Made by a program: the position numbers and the translations under genes. The notes under the pieces were generated by a model. The model did not search any database. It was not told the DNA's origin and was given only the letters and a program-made list of their open reading frames with translations. Of a stretch of DNA of 64,000 nt, positions 26,369-36,190 are shown in pieces (position 1 is the stretch's first letter; each line of letters starts with the position of its first letter). The stretch comes from Mytilinidion resinicola (taxonomy: Eukaryota > Ascomycota > Dothideomycetes > Mytilinidiales > Mytilinidiaceae). The stretch covers positions 459,745-523,744 of the forward strand of contig NW_022985453.1 of NCBI RefSeq assembly GCF_010093595.1. The letters are read 5' to 3'.

Positions 26369-27691
26369 TCACGAACCCTCAGTTTCAGTTTCATCCTCCT
26401 CCTCATCAAAGTAGTGAAAGGGTTCCAGAGCCTGTACTTGGTCGCGCATCCGCTCGAGAAGAACCTCTCGACTGCTATCAAGCGAACGAGCCGCATTAGG
26501 TCGAGCCAATAAGGCTTGGTAGAAACCGTAGACTTCTGCATACTGCCTGGCAAGGCGTCTGCGGGGGCCTAAGTCCTCCCCTTCCTCAGATTCGGGGGCA
26601 TCGTCTTCGGGTGTGGAGCGCTCGTCCTCAAAGGGGGGATCCGCGTCTTCGAACTCAAACACCTCTTCCTCTTCTTCGCGTTCCAGCAAGAACTCGCGGA
26701 ATTCGAAGACACTATCAGTTCCCAATTGGTCGATCCAGCAGTCTCTCCACCTTTTATGTCCATGACCAACTTCAACCTCGATAATCTGGACTAATGGAAC
26801 AAACGTCATTTTCAGAGCGAAAACCTTAAGCCCGATATAACAAGCCCACAATGCAAGGGCCCTGACACGACGAATCTCTCTTGCCCTAGTGGTTCTAGCG
26901 CCTCTGTCCCGACGGGTACGACCTAATAGACCGACCGTGTGATCGTCTATAACGCGTCTGAGAATGATGTCAAAGAGCCATTCCCATTCGCAGATGGTGT
27001 ACTGCTCTCTATGCAAAGCTGAGCGGATCTTGCCCAGAAGCTTGCTAGTGGGACAGTGCTCGTTTCTCAAGATATCCCGACTGCCTGAGAAGTCGGCAAG
27101 GGCGCGGAGGACATCAAGAATCTGTCCGAAGATTGTCTCAAAAAAGACCGGGATCTCTACATCGTAGAATAAGTGGGAAGGGTACATACCCGACAGCTCA
27201 GACAGACTCAGACTCTCGAATGCCTCGCGACGGGCGGTTAGCGTACTTTTGAGCTCGTAGTAGGGGTGACGACATATCACGCAGTTCGTATTGACCAAAA
27301 AGTGGGCTTTCGCACAGTCAATATGAAAAACATGTTGGCAGGGAAGGCGCACAGCGTGGCCGCCCATAAGGTGGGTCGCGAAGGGGAGTTCTGCGAGAAA
27401 TGCCGATTCTTCATCTTCAGACTCCCCCAGGCTATATTGGCAGACTGCGCAAATCATATCTGGAGCTCCCTCTAGATTGGTCTCAGGCGGTAACTTATCC
27501 AAAGTCTCTTGCCAATCATTGCGTGTCGGGAGCTTAGAAGGAGACAAAGGCTGCAAGGGGATGCGGCGTAACCTGTGCCCGTGTAAGTTGTAGAGACCAC
27601 TATGAACATAGTAAGTTCGGGAAGAAGTGCCGTTCATTGTGGAAGCGGTGTCGTGTGGTTGAGGAATTTGTGAGATGCTTGGTGTAGACAT
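26369..27691 (-). CDS. RING-H2 finger protein, family member A
   Basis: Single-exon protein of 440 aa. An N-terminal RING at about residues 80-140 reads ICAVC, a long loop of about 32 residues, LPCQHVFHIDC, and then CVIC. It is followed by TARREAFESLSLSEL and a long helical region with a block FALKMTFVPLVQIIEVEVG, then an acidic segment (EREEEEEVFEFEDADPPFEDE) and a short YxxYGFYQALLARPNA motif. The same layout (RING, ARREAFE linker, helical middle, FIPL motif, acidic tail) is shared with the genes at 28681 and 31489, which makes this a local paralogue family. Probable E3 ubiquitin ligase; no membrane segment; substrate unknown. The open frame is intact. Confidence 0.8.
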   Translation of the reverse strand: MSTPSISQIPQPHDTASTMNGTSSRTYYVHSGLYNLHGHRLRRIPLQPLSPSKLPTRNDWQETLDKLPPETNLEGAPDMICAVCQYSLGESEDEESAFLAELPFATHLMGGHAVRLPCQHVFHIDCAKAHFLVNTNCVICRHPYYELKSTLTARREAFESLSLSELSGMYPSHLFYDVEIPVFFETIFGQILDVLRALADFSGSRDILRNEHCPTSKLLGKIRSALHREQYTICEWEWLFDIILRRVIDDHTVGLLGRTRRDRGARTTRAREIRRVRALALWACYIGLKVFALKMTFVPLVQIIEVEVGHGHKRWRDCWIDQLGTDSVFEFREFLLEREEEEEVFEFEDADPPFEDERSTPEDDAPESEEGEDLGPRRRLARQYAEVYGFYQALLARPNAARSLDSSREVLLERMRDQVQALEPFHYFDEEEDETETEGS

Positions 27692-28680
27692 GGTGGTCTG
27701 GAGAAGGGTTTTGGTGTTCGTTGACGAAATGGTGAAATTTCTAGAGCTGTTATACCTCTCAGGTCTCGAGTAACAATGTATCCTACATCCTTTATAATCA
27801 AAGCCTTAACTGGGCATTCTTTATGGAGTACTATTTGAACATTGTTTTACCTGGATTTAGATTTGACGACACGCGTTCGATAACCAATAGCCTCGCAGAT
27901 ACCCCTGGGCTATTCAAACTCGACGCTTTCACATTGTTAAAAGCTCCGGTGGCTAAATCAGAACGTCCAATCTTAGGGGATTGTAAAATAGAAGAGCTAG
28001 GAATTTAAACAATGTCCTTGTTGCTCTTACCTGTTCGGGTAAGCTATCATACACTACTATGACGGAAGCATTCATGATATCGCGTCTCCCAATTGGTAGA
28101 TCCTTTCCCAGCCCCATTCAAGTATTGACAAGCTCCAGCAAGTGCCTCGCTGATCGCAAGGGACTCGAACCGCGTGACATATATACGACGGGCGTTCAGT
28201 GAGCTTCTAATAAGCTCTTCGTATAAGTCCAGAATTCACAGCTAAAGGTTAGAGTTAATGAATTAGGGCTTTCGATCACTTACTATAATAAGCATCAAAC
28301 ACGGAAACAAGAATCACAGTGTAATTTAGATGGTTGTTTTCAAGGATAGATTTCCATTGAAGCTAATCTAATGAGCGAAAGAATGACGAACGTTAGATTC
28401 TACTTTAAAAAATTTGAAAGCAAGAAGTTGTATCCTACTAGACCCAAAGTGACAGGTCTAAAGCCTTCGCACACTACTTTGCCACCGCTAGGGATCCCCC
28501 TCGCTTTTACTCAATCTAGGCGCGATGTCAAGTCTCGCGCAGCGGAATCTGAGTTAGCTCATGAGTGAACGGCTTACTCGCAAGGGCGCTACTCGTAATA
28601 ATGGTGTTTAGTTTCCAAAAGTAGTACTCAGGCAGTGGTATCCATGTGCTTAGACTTATGGCCTAGTATCATACCAGCAG
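27692..28680. other. intergenic between RING paralogues
   Basis: No gene found. Moderately AT-rich, with promoter sequence of member A expected next to 27691. No recognisable copy of the RING genes lies in it. Confidence 0.3.
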
Positions 28681-30474
28681 TCATTGGTGATGAGGTACTT
28701 GTCGGAGCTCTTGCCATGGAATCTCCATGCACATTTCACCTTCTAGGCGGCGAAGCTCATCGGCAAGACGCGTGACTGTAGCCTTTTCGTCTTCGCTAAG
28801 AGACCCTGGGCTGGCAGCCTCCCGGCGACGAAGTTGCCGGTATTGCAGAGATGTTTCCGTGAATAGAGCTGTGCGATCTTCCGTCTCTTCATTGGCTATT
28901 TCCTCTGCAAGGACTGCTAACTCTTCAACAACTGCCTCGATATCGGGAAACTCTCCATCTACATCGTACATGTAGTCCAACTCAAGCTCAGTCAAGAAGC
29001 GGTGCAGCTTGTTAAACAGCCGCTGGCCAACCTCCTGTTCGTGTTGGCTTGAAGTGGTTTCTGGATTCGCATTCCGACGAGCCAGAAGCCTCCGATGCTG
29101 CTGGCGAAGCAAGGTATACTGACGACCCGTGAGGCTCTGGCCCTCATCCTCGTCAACCTCGTCCTGAATTACGGGGAGATCAAAGTCTTCCTCCGATTCC
29201 ATATCTTCATCGGCTGCAATTTCTTCGTCAATTCCCTCGATGTCGGGAAATTCTCCGTCTATCTCCCGCGTGTAGTCCAGCCCAAGCTCAGTCAAGAAGC
29301 GGTGCAACTCGTTGAACAGCCGCTCGCCAACCTCCTGCTCATATGCGCTCAATGTAACTTCCATATTCGCATTCTGGCGAGCCACAAGCCCTCGGTACTG
29401 CTGGAGCATCAAGGTATAACGAGGACCCGAGAAGTCCTGGTCGTCGTCTTCGCTAACCTCCTCTTGGATCACGGGAATATCTTCATCCCCCTCGGGTTCC
29501 AAGAAATACTCATCGTCATACAGAACCGTCTCCGAGCCGAGAGGTCCTCCCCGATCAAAGTGTCCCGGCCACTTGAACCCGCCTTGGATCTCATAGTCCT
29601 TGATTTTCACCAGGGGAATAAAAGTCTGCTTGAGCAGCGCGATCTTAAGCCCAAGTCGTACCGCCTGCAACACGATCTGCTCCAGGCGCCGAATATCCTT
29701 CGCCCACGTCGTCTTCGCGTGTCGCTGCGGCCCGAGCACCTCGCTTACGAACGTCTGCACATCCGCCCGCAAGCCGCGCCAGACGGCGTCCAGCGGTCGA
29801 CTAAGGCTGTACCGGTAGTCGCAGATGTGTTCGTTGATGATTTCCAAAATATCAGTGATGGAGCAGTCGTCAAGGGAGAAGAGGTCGACGCGCCCGTGGA
29901 CCTCTGCAAAGACGTGCAGCATGTTGCAGATCTCGCGCATGATCAGGCGAATGAAGCAACGCATTGGTGCCTGAGCGGGTACGGTAGCGAGATCGCGAAG
30001 TTCGCGGAGGTTCATCCGCTCGAAGGCTTCGCGGCGAGCGTGGGTAGTGCCTTCTCGTGCGGCCTTCCAAAATTCCTTTCTACACAGGGGACAGCTTTCG
30101 TTCGATCTGAAGTGCGCTTTGATGCAGCAAGTGTGGAACATGTGACGGCAAGGTAGAATTAGAGGGTAACCTCCCATAGCGTTGGTCTTGTCCGCAAATG
30201 GCAGCTCGGCGAAGATGGCAGCGTCTGCTTCGTGCTCGACATCAATATTTTTAAGGTCTTCGAGGCACACCATGCAAATCCTATCTTCTTCGGGAAGATC
30301 GTCTATGTTCGTGACGACAGGTAGCTCATCCACGGTTTCTTGCCAGGCTTCCTGTGTGGAAAGACGGGACGGATCTAATAGCAGCACACGTTGGCCGCGA
30401 AGTATATCATGCCGATCGTTTTGGCGTAGGCCGCCGTAGGTGTAGCGCTCCCGAAGGGTGGCAGGCCTCGACAT
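28681..30474 (-). CDS. RING-H2 finger protein with internal repeats, family member B
   Basis: Single exon, 597 aa. RING at residues 67 to about 131: ICMVC, LPCRHMFHTCC, CPLC. The linker THARREAFERMNLREL and the block LLKQTFIPLVKIKDYE match members A and C. The C-terminal half contains a unit of about 100 residues repeated twice and a decayed third time: PVIQEEVSEDD, then YTLMLQQYRGLVARQNAN, then ERLFNELHRFLTELGLDY, then DGEFPDIEG, and again PVIQDEVDEDE, YTLLRQQHRRLLARRNAN, QRLFNKLHRFLTELELDY, DGEFPDIEA. Members A and C have one copy of this unit. Probable E3 ubiquitin ligase with an expanded interaction region. A long open frame on the opposite strand is a shadow caused by codon bias. Confidence 0.82.
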   Translation of the reverse strand: MSRPATLRERYTYGGLRQNDRHDILRGQRVLLLDPSRLSTQEAWQETVDELPVVTNIDDLPEEDRICMVCLEDLKNIDVEHEADAAIFAELPFADKTNAMGGYPLILPCRHMFHTCCIKAHFRSNESCPLCRKEFWKAAREGTTHARREAFERMNLRELRDLATVPAQAPMRCFIRLIMREICNMLHVFAEVHGRVDLFSLDDCSITDILEIINEHICDYRYSLSRPLDAVWRGLRADVQTFVSEVLGPQRHAKTTWAKDIRRLEQIVLQAVRLGLKIALLKQTFIPLVKIKDYEIQGGFKWPGHFDRGGPLGSETVLYDDEYFLEPEGDEDIPVIQEEVSEDDDQDFSGPRYTLMLQQYRGLVARQNANMEVTLSAYEQEVGERLFNELHRFLTELGLDYTREIDGEFPDIEGIDEEIAADEDMESEEDFDLPVIQDEVDEDEGQSLTGRQYTLLRQQHRRLLARRNANPETTSSQHEQEVGQRLFNKLHRFLTELELDYMYDVDGEFPDIEAVVEELAVLAEEIANEETEDRTALFTETSLQYRQLRRREAASPGSLSEDEKATVTRLADELRRLEGEMCMEIPWQELRQVPHHQ

Positions 30475-31488
30475 GTTTTGGACGGGGCTGCTGCTTTGGG
30501 GTATGTTGTGTTACGCTTGGTATGTGCCGAGAGGATGTGTGGTGGGGGAATCTATTCGGTTGCCCTGCGTCTGAGGGTGTTGTTTTTGGGTTCCTCGATA
30601 TGGACTTCGAGTAGTTTTATGTCCTCAGCCTGTCTAGTGAATGTGATTAGACAATTCAGGGCCTGGATTGTCCAATCACCTTCCCCTGGACATTCTCCCT
30701 GAACATTCTCCCTGAACATTTCGTCTGCTACTTCGCAGTGAATATTACAGCTCGCATTGTTTGATAATAATTCACCAAGCTAGATGGCCCACACCTTTTC
30801 CGATATTCACCTCCACCTATCATGGCCCGGACGGGTGTGAAGCTACATGACTTGACGAATGTTTTGTCTTTAAGAAGAGTCTTCGGGGTGCTATCGGTAT
30901 ATATACGAGACATTGAGCCAGGCACCTACTAACAGCGAGTGATAGGCTGTACATAAAAGATGCATGAGCAATATCTGATCTCTGCGGTCTTAAGGCGTGC
31001 TCTGGTCACTATAGATGGATTAGCTAGAGTAGACAAGAGTTTTAGCAATCTGTTAGCTTATGCGTGGAGCTTCAGAGCTAGAGACAACGTTGGTCCCTTG
31101 GGCCTCCCAGGCTCTCCCAATATTAGCGGCTTCTCAGGCAGAGAATGTAAAGGTGCACTACTTCATTAGACACGTGGACACACGCTGGATCGAGTTTCAG
31201 CGCATTGAGATTGCAGATTTTACGATTGGAGGTTAGGTTTTTTATTGCAGCTACGCTACTTACAAGAATATTGATGCACGTTCGTGCTCAAAGAGAGTTT
31301 AGAACGCCGAGACGCCTGGTTGCAATTTAGTCGGTAGCCACACAGGCTAAGCCTAAGCTGTAGACTGAACGATCAGAAGGATTGGAATTATGGATAATAG
31401 AGGGAAACGGGTGGATCATTACGCGCAGCCAAGCCAACTCGATTCTGATGATGCTGAAACACTTGGTTGTAATTTAGTCGTCCACCGG
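30475..31488. other. intergenic between RING paralogues
   Basis: No gene recognised. It should contain the promoter of member B and the 3' side of member C. A degenerate pair, ACATTCTCCCTGA, is repeated in tandem near 30690-30720. Confidence 0.3.
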
Positions 31489-32442
31489 TCAAAGTTGAGT
31501 TGGATGCGCTACAGTAGCTAGGCTACTCCCACAAATTAAAGATGAATTCGCGTTCCGTGATATCGTCGGAATCAGCATCGTCCAACTGATCTGAAACACC
31601 GGTATTTGCGCGAAGAGTCGCTCAAGGATAGCCTCTTCGTACTCGCTCAACGATCCTGGGGTCCTAGCTTGCCGATTCAGTAGCCCATGATAGTGTGAAA
31701 GTAGGACCCAGTAGCGATCATTGGGATCCTCGCCGTCGTCATCGTCACCGGCTGTGTTTTGGATTACAAGAAGATCGTCGTTTTCATCTTCGGGCTCCAG
31801 CAGGTACTCTGCATCGAAGAGTAATGTTTCGCTTCCTACTGGACCCTCAAAGCTGGAGTGGTTTGGCCAGCCGATCCCCTTTTGCAATTCGTATTTCAGA
31901 ATGTCTCGCAAAGGGATAAATGTCTGCTTCAGGCGACAGATCTGGAGGCCTAGCGAAGTAGCCCGCAAAACAATTTCCTTGATGCGCTCACTATCTTTCG
32001 CCCAAGCTCGATCAGGCCCTACCATGACGTACAGGTGATTGTTTAGGGTGACGTAGATGGCGTAGTACAGGTCGTACATTGCCATTTCGGCGTTAGCTTG
32101 ATCGGCAATAACTTGGTTGAGAAGCATGTCCAAGATTCCGGTAGCAGGAACGTCCTTGTTTACTAGAAAATCCCAGTGGTCATGTAGTTTCGCGAACACG
32201 CCCATGAGGAGCCAGATGTGGTCGGTGATCATGGCGGGGAAGGCCCCCATTTCTAAGTCAAGCCAGTTTTTTGGTGAGATGGTTGGTAAGTTGCGGATCT
32301 CGAGAAGATTCATCTGCTCGAATGCGTCTCGGCGCCTTTCTAGGGTGCTTTTCCTGGCGTCCTTTAGGCAGAATTCTGAACTTCCCTCTTGTATTGATCT
32401 GCCACTGATCCAACTCAGACAACCGCGCAAGCTGGCCACCAT
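31489..32442 (-). pseudogene. RING family member C, RING lost and C terminus frameshifted
   Basis: An open frame of 317 codons resembles members A and B from the linker onward: STLERRRDAFEQMNLLEI, AWAKDSERIKEIVLRATSLGLQ, RLKQTFIPLRDILKYELQ, and the acidic DDDDGEDPNDRYWVLLSHYHGLL. The whole zinc finger is missing: the sequence before the linker (GSSEFCLKDARK) covers only the last part of it. Near 31580 the frame is shifted. The displayed end SWTMLIPTISRN is unlike the paralogues, while the overlapping frame reads DQLDDADSDDITEREF and ends in TAG, acidic as expected. So both ends are damaged. It directly follows the broken AA9 gene and may be a partial duplicate. Residual function as a decoy without a RING is possible but speculative. 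Confidence 0.7.
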
Positions 32443-32670
32443 ATTAGACCTCTTAAATGTTGATTATGCCGCCGTAGGCGCTGGAAAATGTACAGAGTAA
32501 CAACAGCGACATTAACCCCGCTACCAAGAAATGCGACCAGAGAGCAAGAAAAGAGCCTGTTCTCGTCTCGACAGCATTGCTGCCGTGGATGCGATGAATA
32601 TGCAGCATGCAAACAAAAGTACCCCTTACATGAAACCCAATCCCTCGTGAAACCGCCGGAGCGCCCTCAA

Positions 32671-33857
32671 TCACAGACATTGTGAATAAAAGCCGCTCGA
32701 CTTTGTGCACATAGAACCACTCGCATAAAGCGTGCAACCGCTGTGCGTACTGGCCCCGCACTGCCCGTACTTGACTACTGTTGCACACGCGGCTGCTGGG
32801 CTCGCCACTGCGGCCGCCGAGCTCGACTTGACCGCCGTCGCGAGTGTTGTTGGAGCTGCGGAAGACGCAGCACCACCTGTACCTGCGGTACCCGCTCCAC
32901 CGTTTCCAGTTCCGCTACCCAGCCGCACAGATGGGCCAGGGATAGTATATGTAGTAGCAGTCATGGCAGACGGGGCGTCGATGTTGAAGTCTAGTCCGGG
33001 GTCGCTGGCGCTGTAGGCGCCGGGGAAGGCGACGAGGTAGGAGGAATCGGAAAGGCGGTGCCGGAGCCTGTGATGATGAGTTGAGCGCACTCGGGGTAGA
33101 CTATTGGTTTGTCTTGTAAGCTTATATATCCTTGGAGGATAAGGGGGAGAAGGGGGTCGGGACGGACGTTGAGGGTTGTTCGCTTGATGGACGGCAATCA
33201 ATTCATGTCGGATGAGGTGTTCGCCCGGAGCGAGAAATGCGGGAACTATTGTCGTCTAGTTCAGGGTGTCTGTGATTTGGTCACCGGGTTAGATACTGGC
33301 GTTCTGGGTGCCGCTTATTAGGCTAGCTTGGTCGATTTTGAACTAGGCTGGATTAGAGCTCGGCCAAGTTATTGGGAGATTGTGTACAAACTCAGACTGT
33401 TCGTGACCCATCTCAAGAATTACAACCCGCAGCTGGACATTTCGCTAGGTAAACAAGCACGGAGGCAGGGCTATGCGTCCGTTGTGTCCACTGCGCTTTT
33501 ATTGTATCGCCTGCCGCAACGGTTGCGGAGACGCCGGTTCCAGTGAGGCCGGGGTTGTTGCATCTCATGTTTACGGTCGTGAGGTCGGCAAGGAGCAGCG
33601 GGTTGTATCCGGGGTACTCGCGCTCGATGGATACTTGACCGTCGGCGGAGTTGTAGGGTTGCCAACTGGAGGAAGGTTAGCAAGCATTGAAGCAGCAAGT
33701 AGAGAGAGTCGAGGAGCGAAGAGGGAGAAACACAAGAGATAGATGATACGTACCCTGCGTACTCTTTGCCCTCCATTGCGTGCGTTCCAACACCGCCATG
33801 CACACTCGCCAGGGTCACCAGCGCCGCAATAGTCGCGAAAGCAAGATAGAGAACCAT
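32671..33857 (-). pseudogene. AA9 lytic polysaccharide monooxygenase with CBM1, multiply broken
   Basis: Secreted copper enzyme family that oxidatively cleaves cellulose. The signal peptide MVLYLAFATIAALVTLASV is followed by His, the expected N-terminal copper ligand (HGGVGTHAMEGKEY). Exon 1 ends at GCAGG before GTACGT, and exon 2 begins with TGGCAACCC, reading AGWQPYNSADG. Then come CNNPGLTG, AQWTQRTHSPASVLVYLAKCP (second copper His in THSP), FKIDQASLISGT, LAPGEHLIRHELIAVHQANN, PECAQLIITGSGT and FPGAYSASDPG. The C terminus is a CBM1 (KYGQCGAS...GFYSQCL). Stops replace expected Trp codons: TGA after CNS, TAG before FKIDQ, TAA before PGDQ, TAG in TLN-TTIVPAF. Frame breaks also separate FKIDQ from the upstream part, and the ECAQL block from the PGAYS block. 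The changes are of the C:G-to-T:A type, as in repeat-induced point mutation. Confidence 0.85.
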
Positions 33858-34880
33858 GGTGGCAAGCTTTGGCTCGGGATTGCGGTAGATTATACTTCCT
33901 CGTTATCTTCCTTGTTTGTAGACCAAATGAACGAAAGATTTCTATAGAAAGTATAGATCCTAAAGGCAGAAGTCCAACGAAGAAGCAAACCGTCCAGAAC
34001 TCAGCTTCTAAGTCTCTTTATATGCCTCGACGTACCCCCTCGTCCATCTCGGCTTACCCTCGAAAAGCACATCTACCCCGTGGTGTACTCCGGATATTGG
34101 CACCGCGTTATCCAGGTTAGCAGTGTCCCATGTCATCAAAACTTCCTGCCCAACTACCGACAGATGCCGGTTTTGGTCAAGCTGCAGGAATAATCTAATC
34201 AAGCTTTCAGCAGCTACTATACGGCGGGCGACGTTCTAGCAACGCTATCCAATAGCAGTCTTGACGCGTGCAGGCATGAAACGGCGAATCAGGCGGTCCG
34301 ACGGGCGAGGTTGCCGGCAAGAACGAGAGGCGAGATGAACAAGCCAGGGTGGTGATGTGCGGAGGCGTGATTTCCGCGTGGTTTCGAATGCAGTTGAGCA
34401 GGGCGATGGAGGAGAGGTTGCATAGTATCGAGAGGGTCCTTGGTTGAGTGTTGTTCATTTGTTCGATGAGTGTGAGAGAACTCTAGATTAAGAAACCATT
34501 GTCATGAAAGCACGAGCAGCTGTGTGACGGAAGTCTCGAGTTCTGTGCTAGCCAAAGGAGAATTCTTGCCATCGACTGATGCAAAGGAAACATGAAACGG
34601 GTTTAGACGTAAGGAGCTTACGTCGGGATACGGACCGTTTTCAATATAACCAACATATATTGCGTCGCACCTAGCGCTCAATGCCTTAGACGCCTCTCAG
34701 GCGACCACTCCATTTCTAATTGCCAGTCCTCCATGCGAATAGCCGGAACTCGATATCAATAAAATGTGGCAAATACGGAGAAATCTTGGCGACAGGAATT
34801 AGTGTAGGGTAAGACCTACAATGTCCACCTTGAACAGTTCGCATAGTGGTCGCCCGAACTACACTCCTCCATCACAGAGG
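33858..34880. other. gene-poor; two minus-strand open frames of unknown status
   Basis: On the minus strand, frames at 34207-34458 (MNNTQPRTLSILCNLSSIALLNCIRNHAE...) and 34008-34202 (...AVPISGVHHGVDVLFEGKPRW) lie end to end but in different frames. They could be pieces of one broken gene. I recognise no family and see no intron joining them cleanly. Confidence 0.25.
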
Positions 34881-34888
34881 CTCTTAGG

Positions 34889-35150
34889 GTCTGGTTCACA
34901 GCCCCCGACAACGACCCTTATAAGCTGCAAGTTCTGGGCGAAGGGCGGTTCACACTGAGGCTTCCGAATGAAGAAAGGCAGACCCTAAGGGTGATCGTGG
35001 CGTGGCTGTATAAGCACGACCGGCTCGAGAAGACCAAGGACATGTCAGACGTCCCGTTCATATTTCTCCCCTAAGTCTGGCTTCTGGCGGACACACTAGG
35101 CTTCCCGGACAAGTCGTGTGCTAAGCTCTGCGTCTTGGGAAGTATTCGGC
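34889..35150 (+). pseudogene. BTB/POZ-domain gene relic
   Basis: One frame reads VLGEGRFTLRLPNEERQ, VIVAWLYKHDRLEK, then a stop, then VWLLADTLGFPDKSC. This is the order of a fungal BTB domain C-terminal half: an acidic/LP segment, a WLY motif, and a VxLYVLADKLGIP-like helix. The TAA sits inside FLP-VWLLADTLGF, where no domain boundary is expected. No start or upstream half is visible. Family BTB proteins are often ubiquitin-ligase substrate adaptors, but this copy is a fragment. Confidence 0.5.
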
Positions 35151-36190
35151 AAGTGCGGACCAACTCTAGCAGGCTCACCACGAACTAGAGGGCTACATAT
35201 GGGAGTCCGACATGTTTCTTGATCGAAGCTGATAAAATCCTATGGCCTCTCGGAATGATGAAGCTAGATCGGAAAGAAACTGAAGCCTGGAGATGAAGGT
35301 TGAGAAATCGGGCGAGAGGCAGTCTCCATAGCAGACGTGATTTTGTACACGTACATACAATAAGGCAATCCTCTTTAGTATTTTGTGCCACAGGCCGACG
35401 GAGACGGATGAAATGCGGGGGTAGTAGTCCAAGAGCGCGCCCGACAAGATGAAGATGTCGGCACATTGTTCCTCCACCAGTGGCATGAGGAACTCCTGCA
35501 ATCATCAGTAGGGGTCTCTGCTCATCAGTGCATCTCCGCAAGGTTATCGAAGGCTGCGATGGTGGAGTTTTGCTACGATGGCGATGCGGAGTTGTTGCTG
35601 GTATCGCCCGAGACGAGAAAGTCAATCAAATCTCATGTGCGGAAGACACTGCTCGATCTCAATCGCGTCTCCTGTGGCCCCTTGAGATGATGGCCCATCT
35701 AGCAAGGCTCAATAGATGGAATATCGTAGTAGATGACAATAGGGGGCTTTTGATGTTAGCAAGCAGCTACCAGGCTTTCGGCAGGCCTTGGCAGGCGGCA
35801 GGAGGCAATTGAGCAAACAGCAATGACCCGAGGGATGTAGAAATGCCACATTTGATGTCAGGGTAGATGAAGCTGTAGAAATGTGTGGCGGGGAGGATCG
35901 TGAGGCGCTGGTTGGTGTTGAGCCAGGACCCCGGGATCGGCGGTCGGCGGAACTGTGCAGTGATGATGCTGCCATCCGACTCGGCAAAGGCCCGCGACGA
36001 AGACTACACTTCACTTCTTCGCCGCCCTCCATCCTCAACACCACCCTCTCCTCCATTGCCCTCCCTGCACACAGCCAGATCCTGTGCAGAAGGCGTCCCG
36101 TCTTTCCTGAAGTCCAGCGAGGCAGCCGAGACCCTCACGATACCGGCTGCTCTTGCCACTCCCCAGCGAGATTTCAAATCATCCTTCAGC
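35151..36190. other. intergenic, nothing certain
   Basis: A 102-codon minus-strand frame at 35193-35501 has protein-like composition (DIFILSGALLDYYPRIS, LWHKILKRIALLYV) but no recognisable family and no exon partner. The last few hundred bases are the 5' region of the Lon gene. The Lon frame is open to 35885, but the extra upstream sequence looks untranslated. Confidence 0.3.

Noticed and set aside
29095..30156. 353-codon plus-strand open frame
   Set aside because: It lies wholly antisense to the RING B gene, whose RING and paralogue blocks are clear. It has no motif or start context of its own and follows from codon bias.
35885..36190. N-terminal extension of Lon from an upstream in-frame ATG
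   Set aside because: The added 102 residues do not look like a targeting sequence, while MLSGQRQTWR at 36191 begins one.
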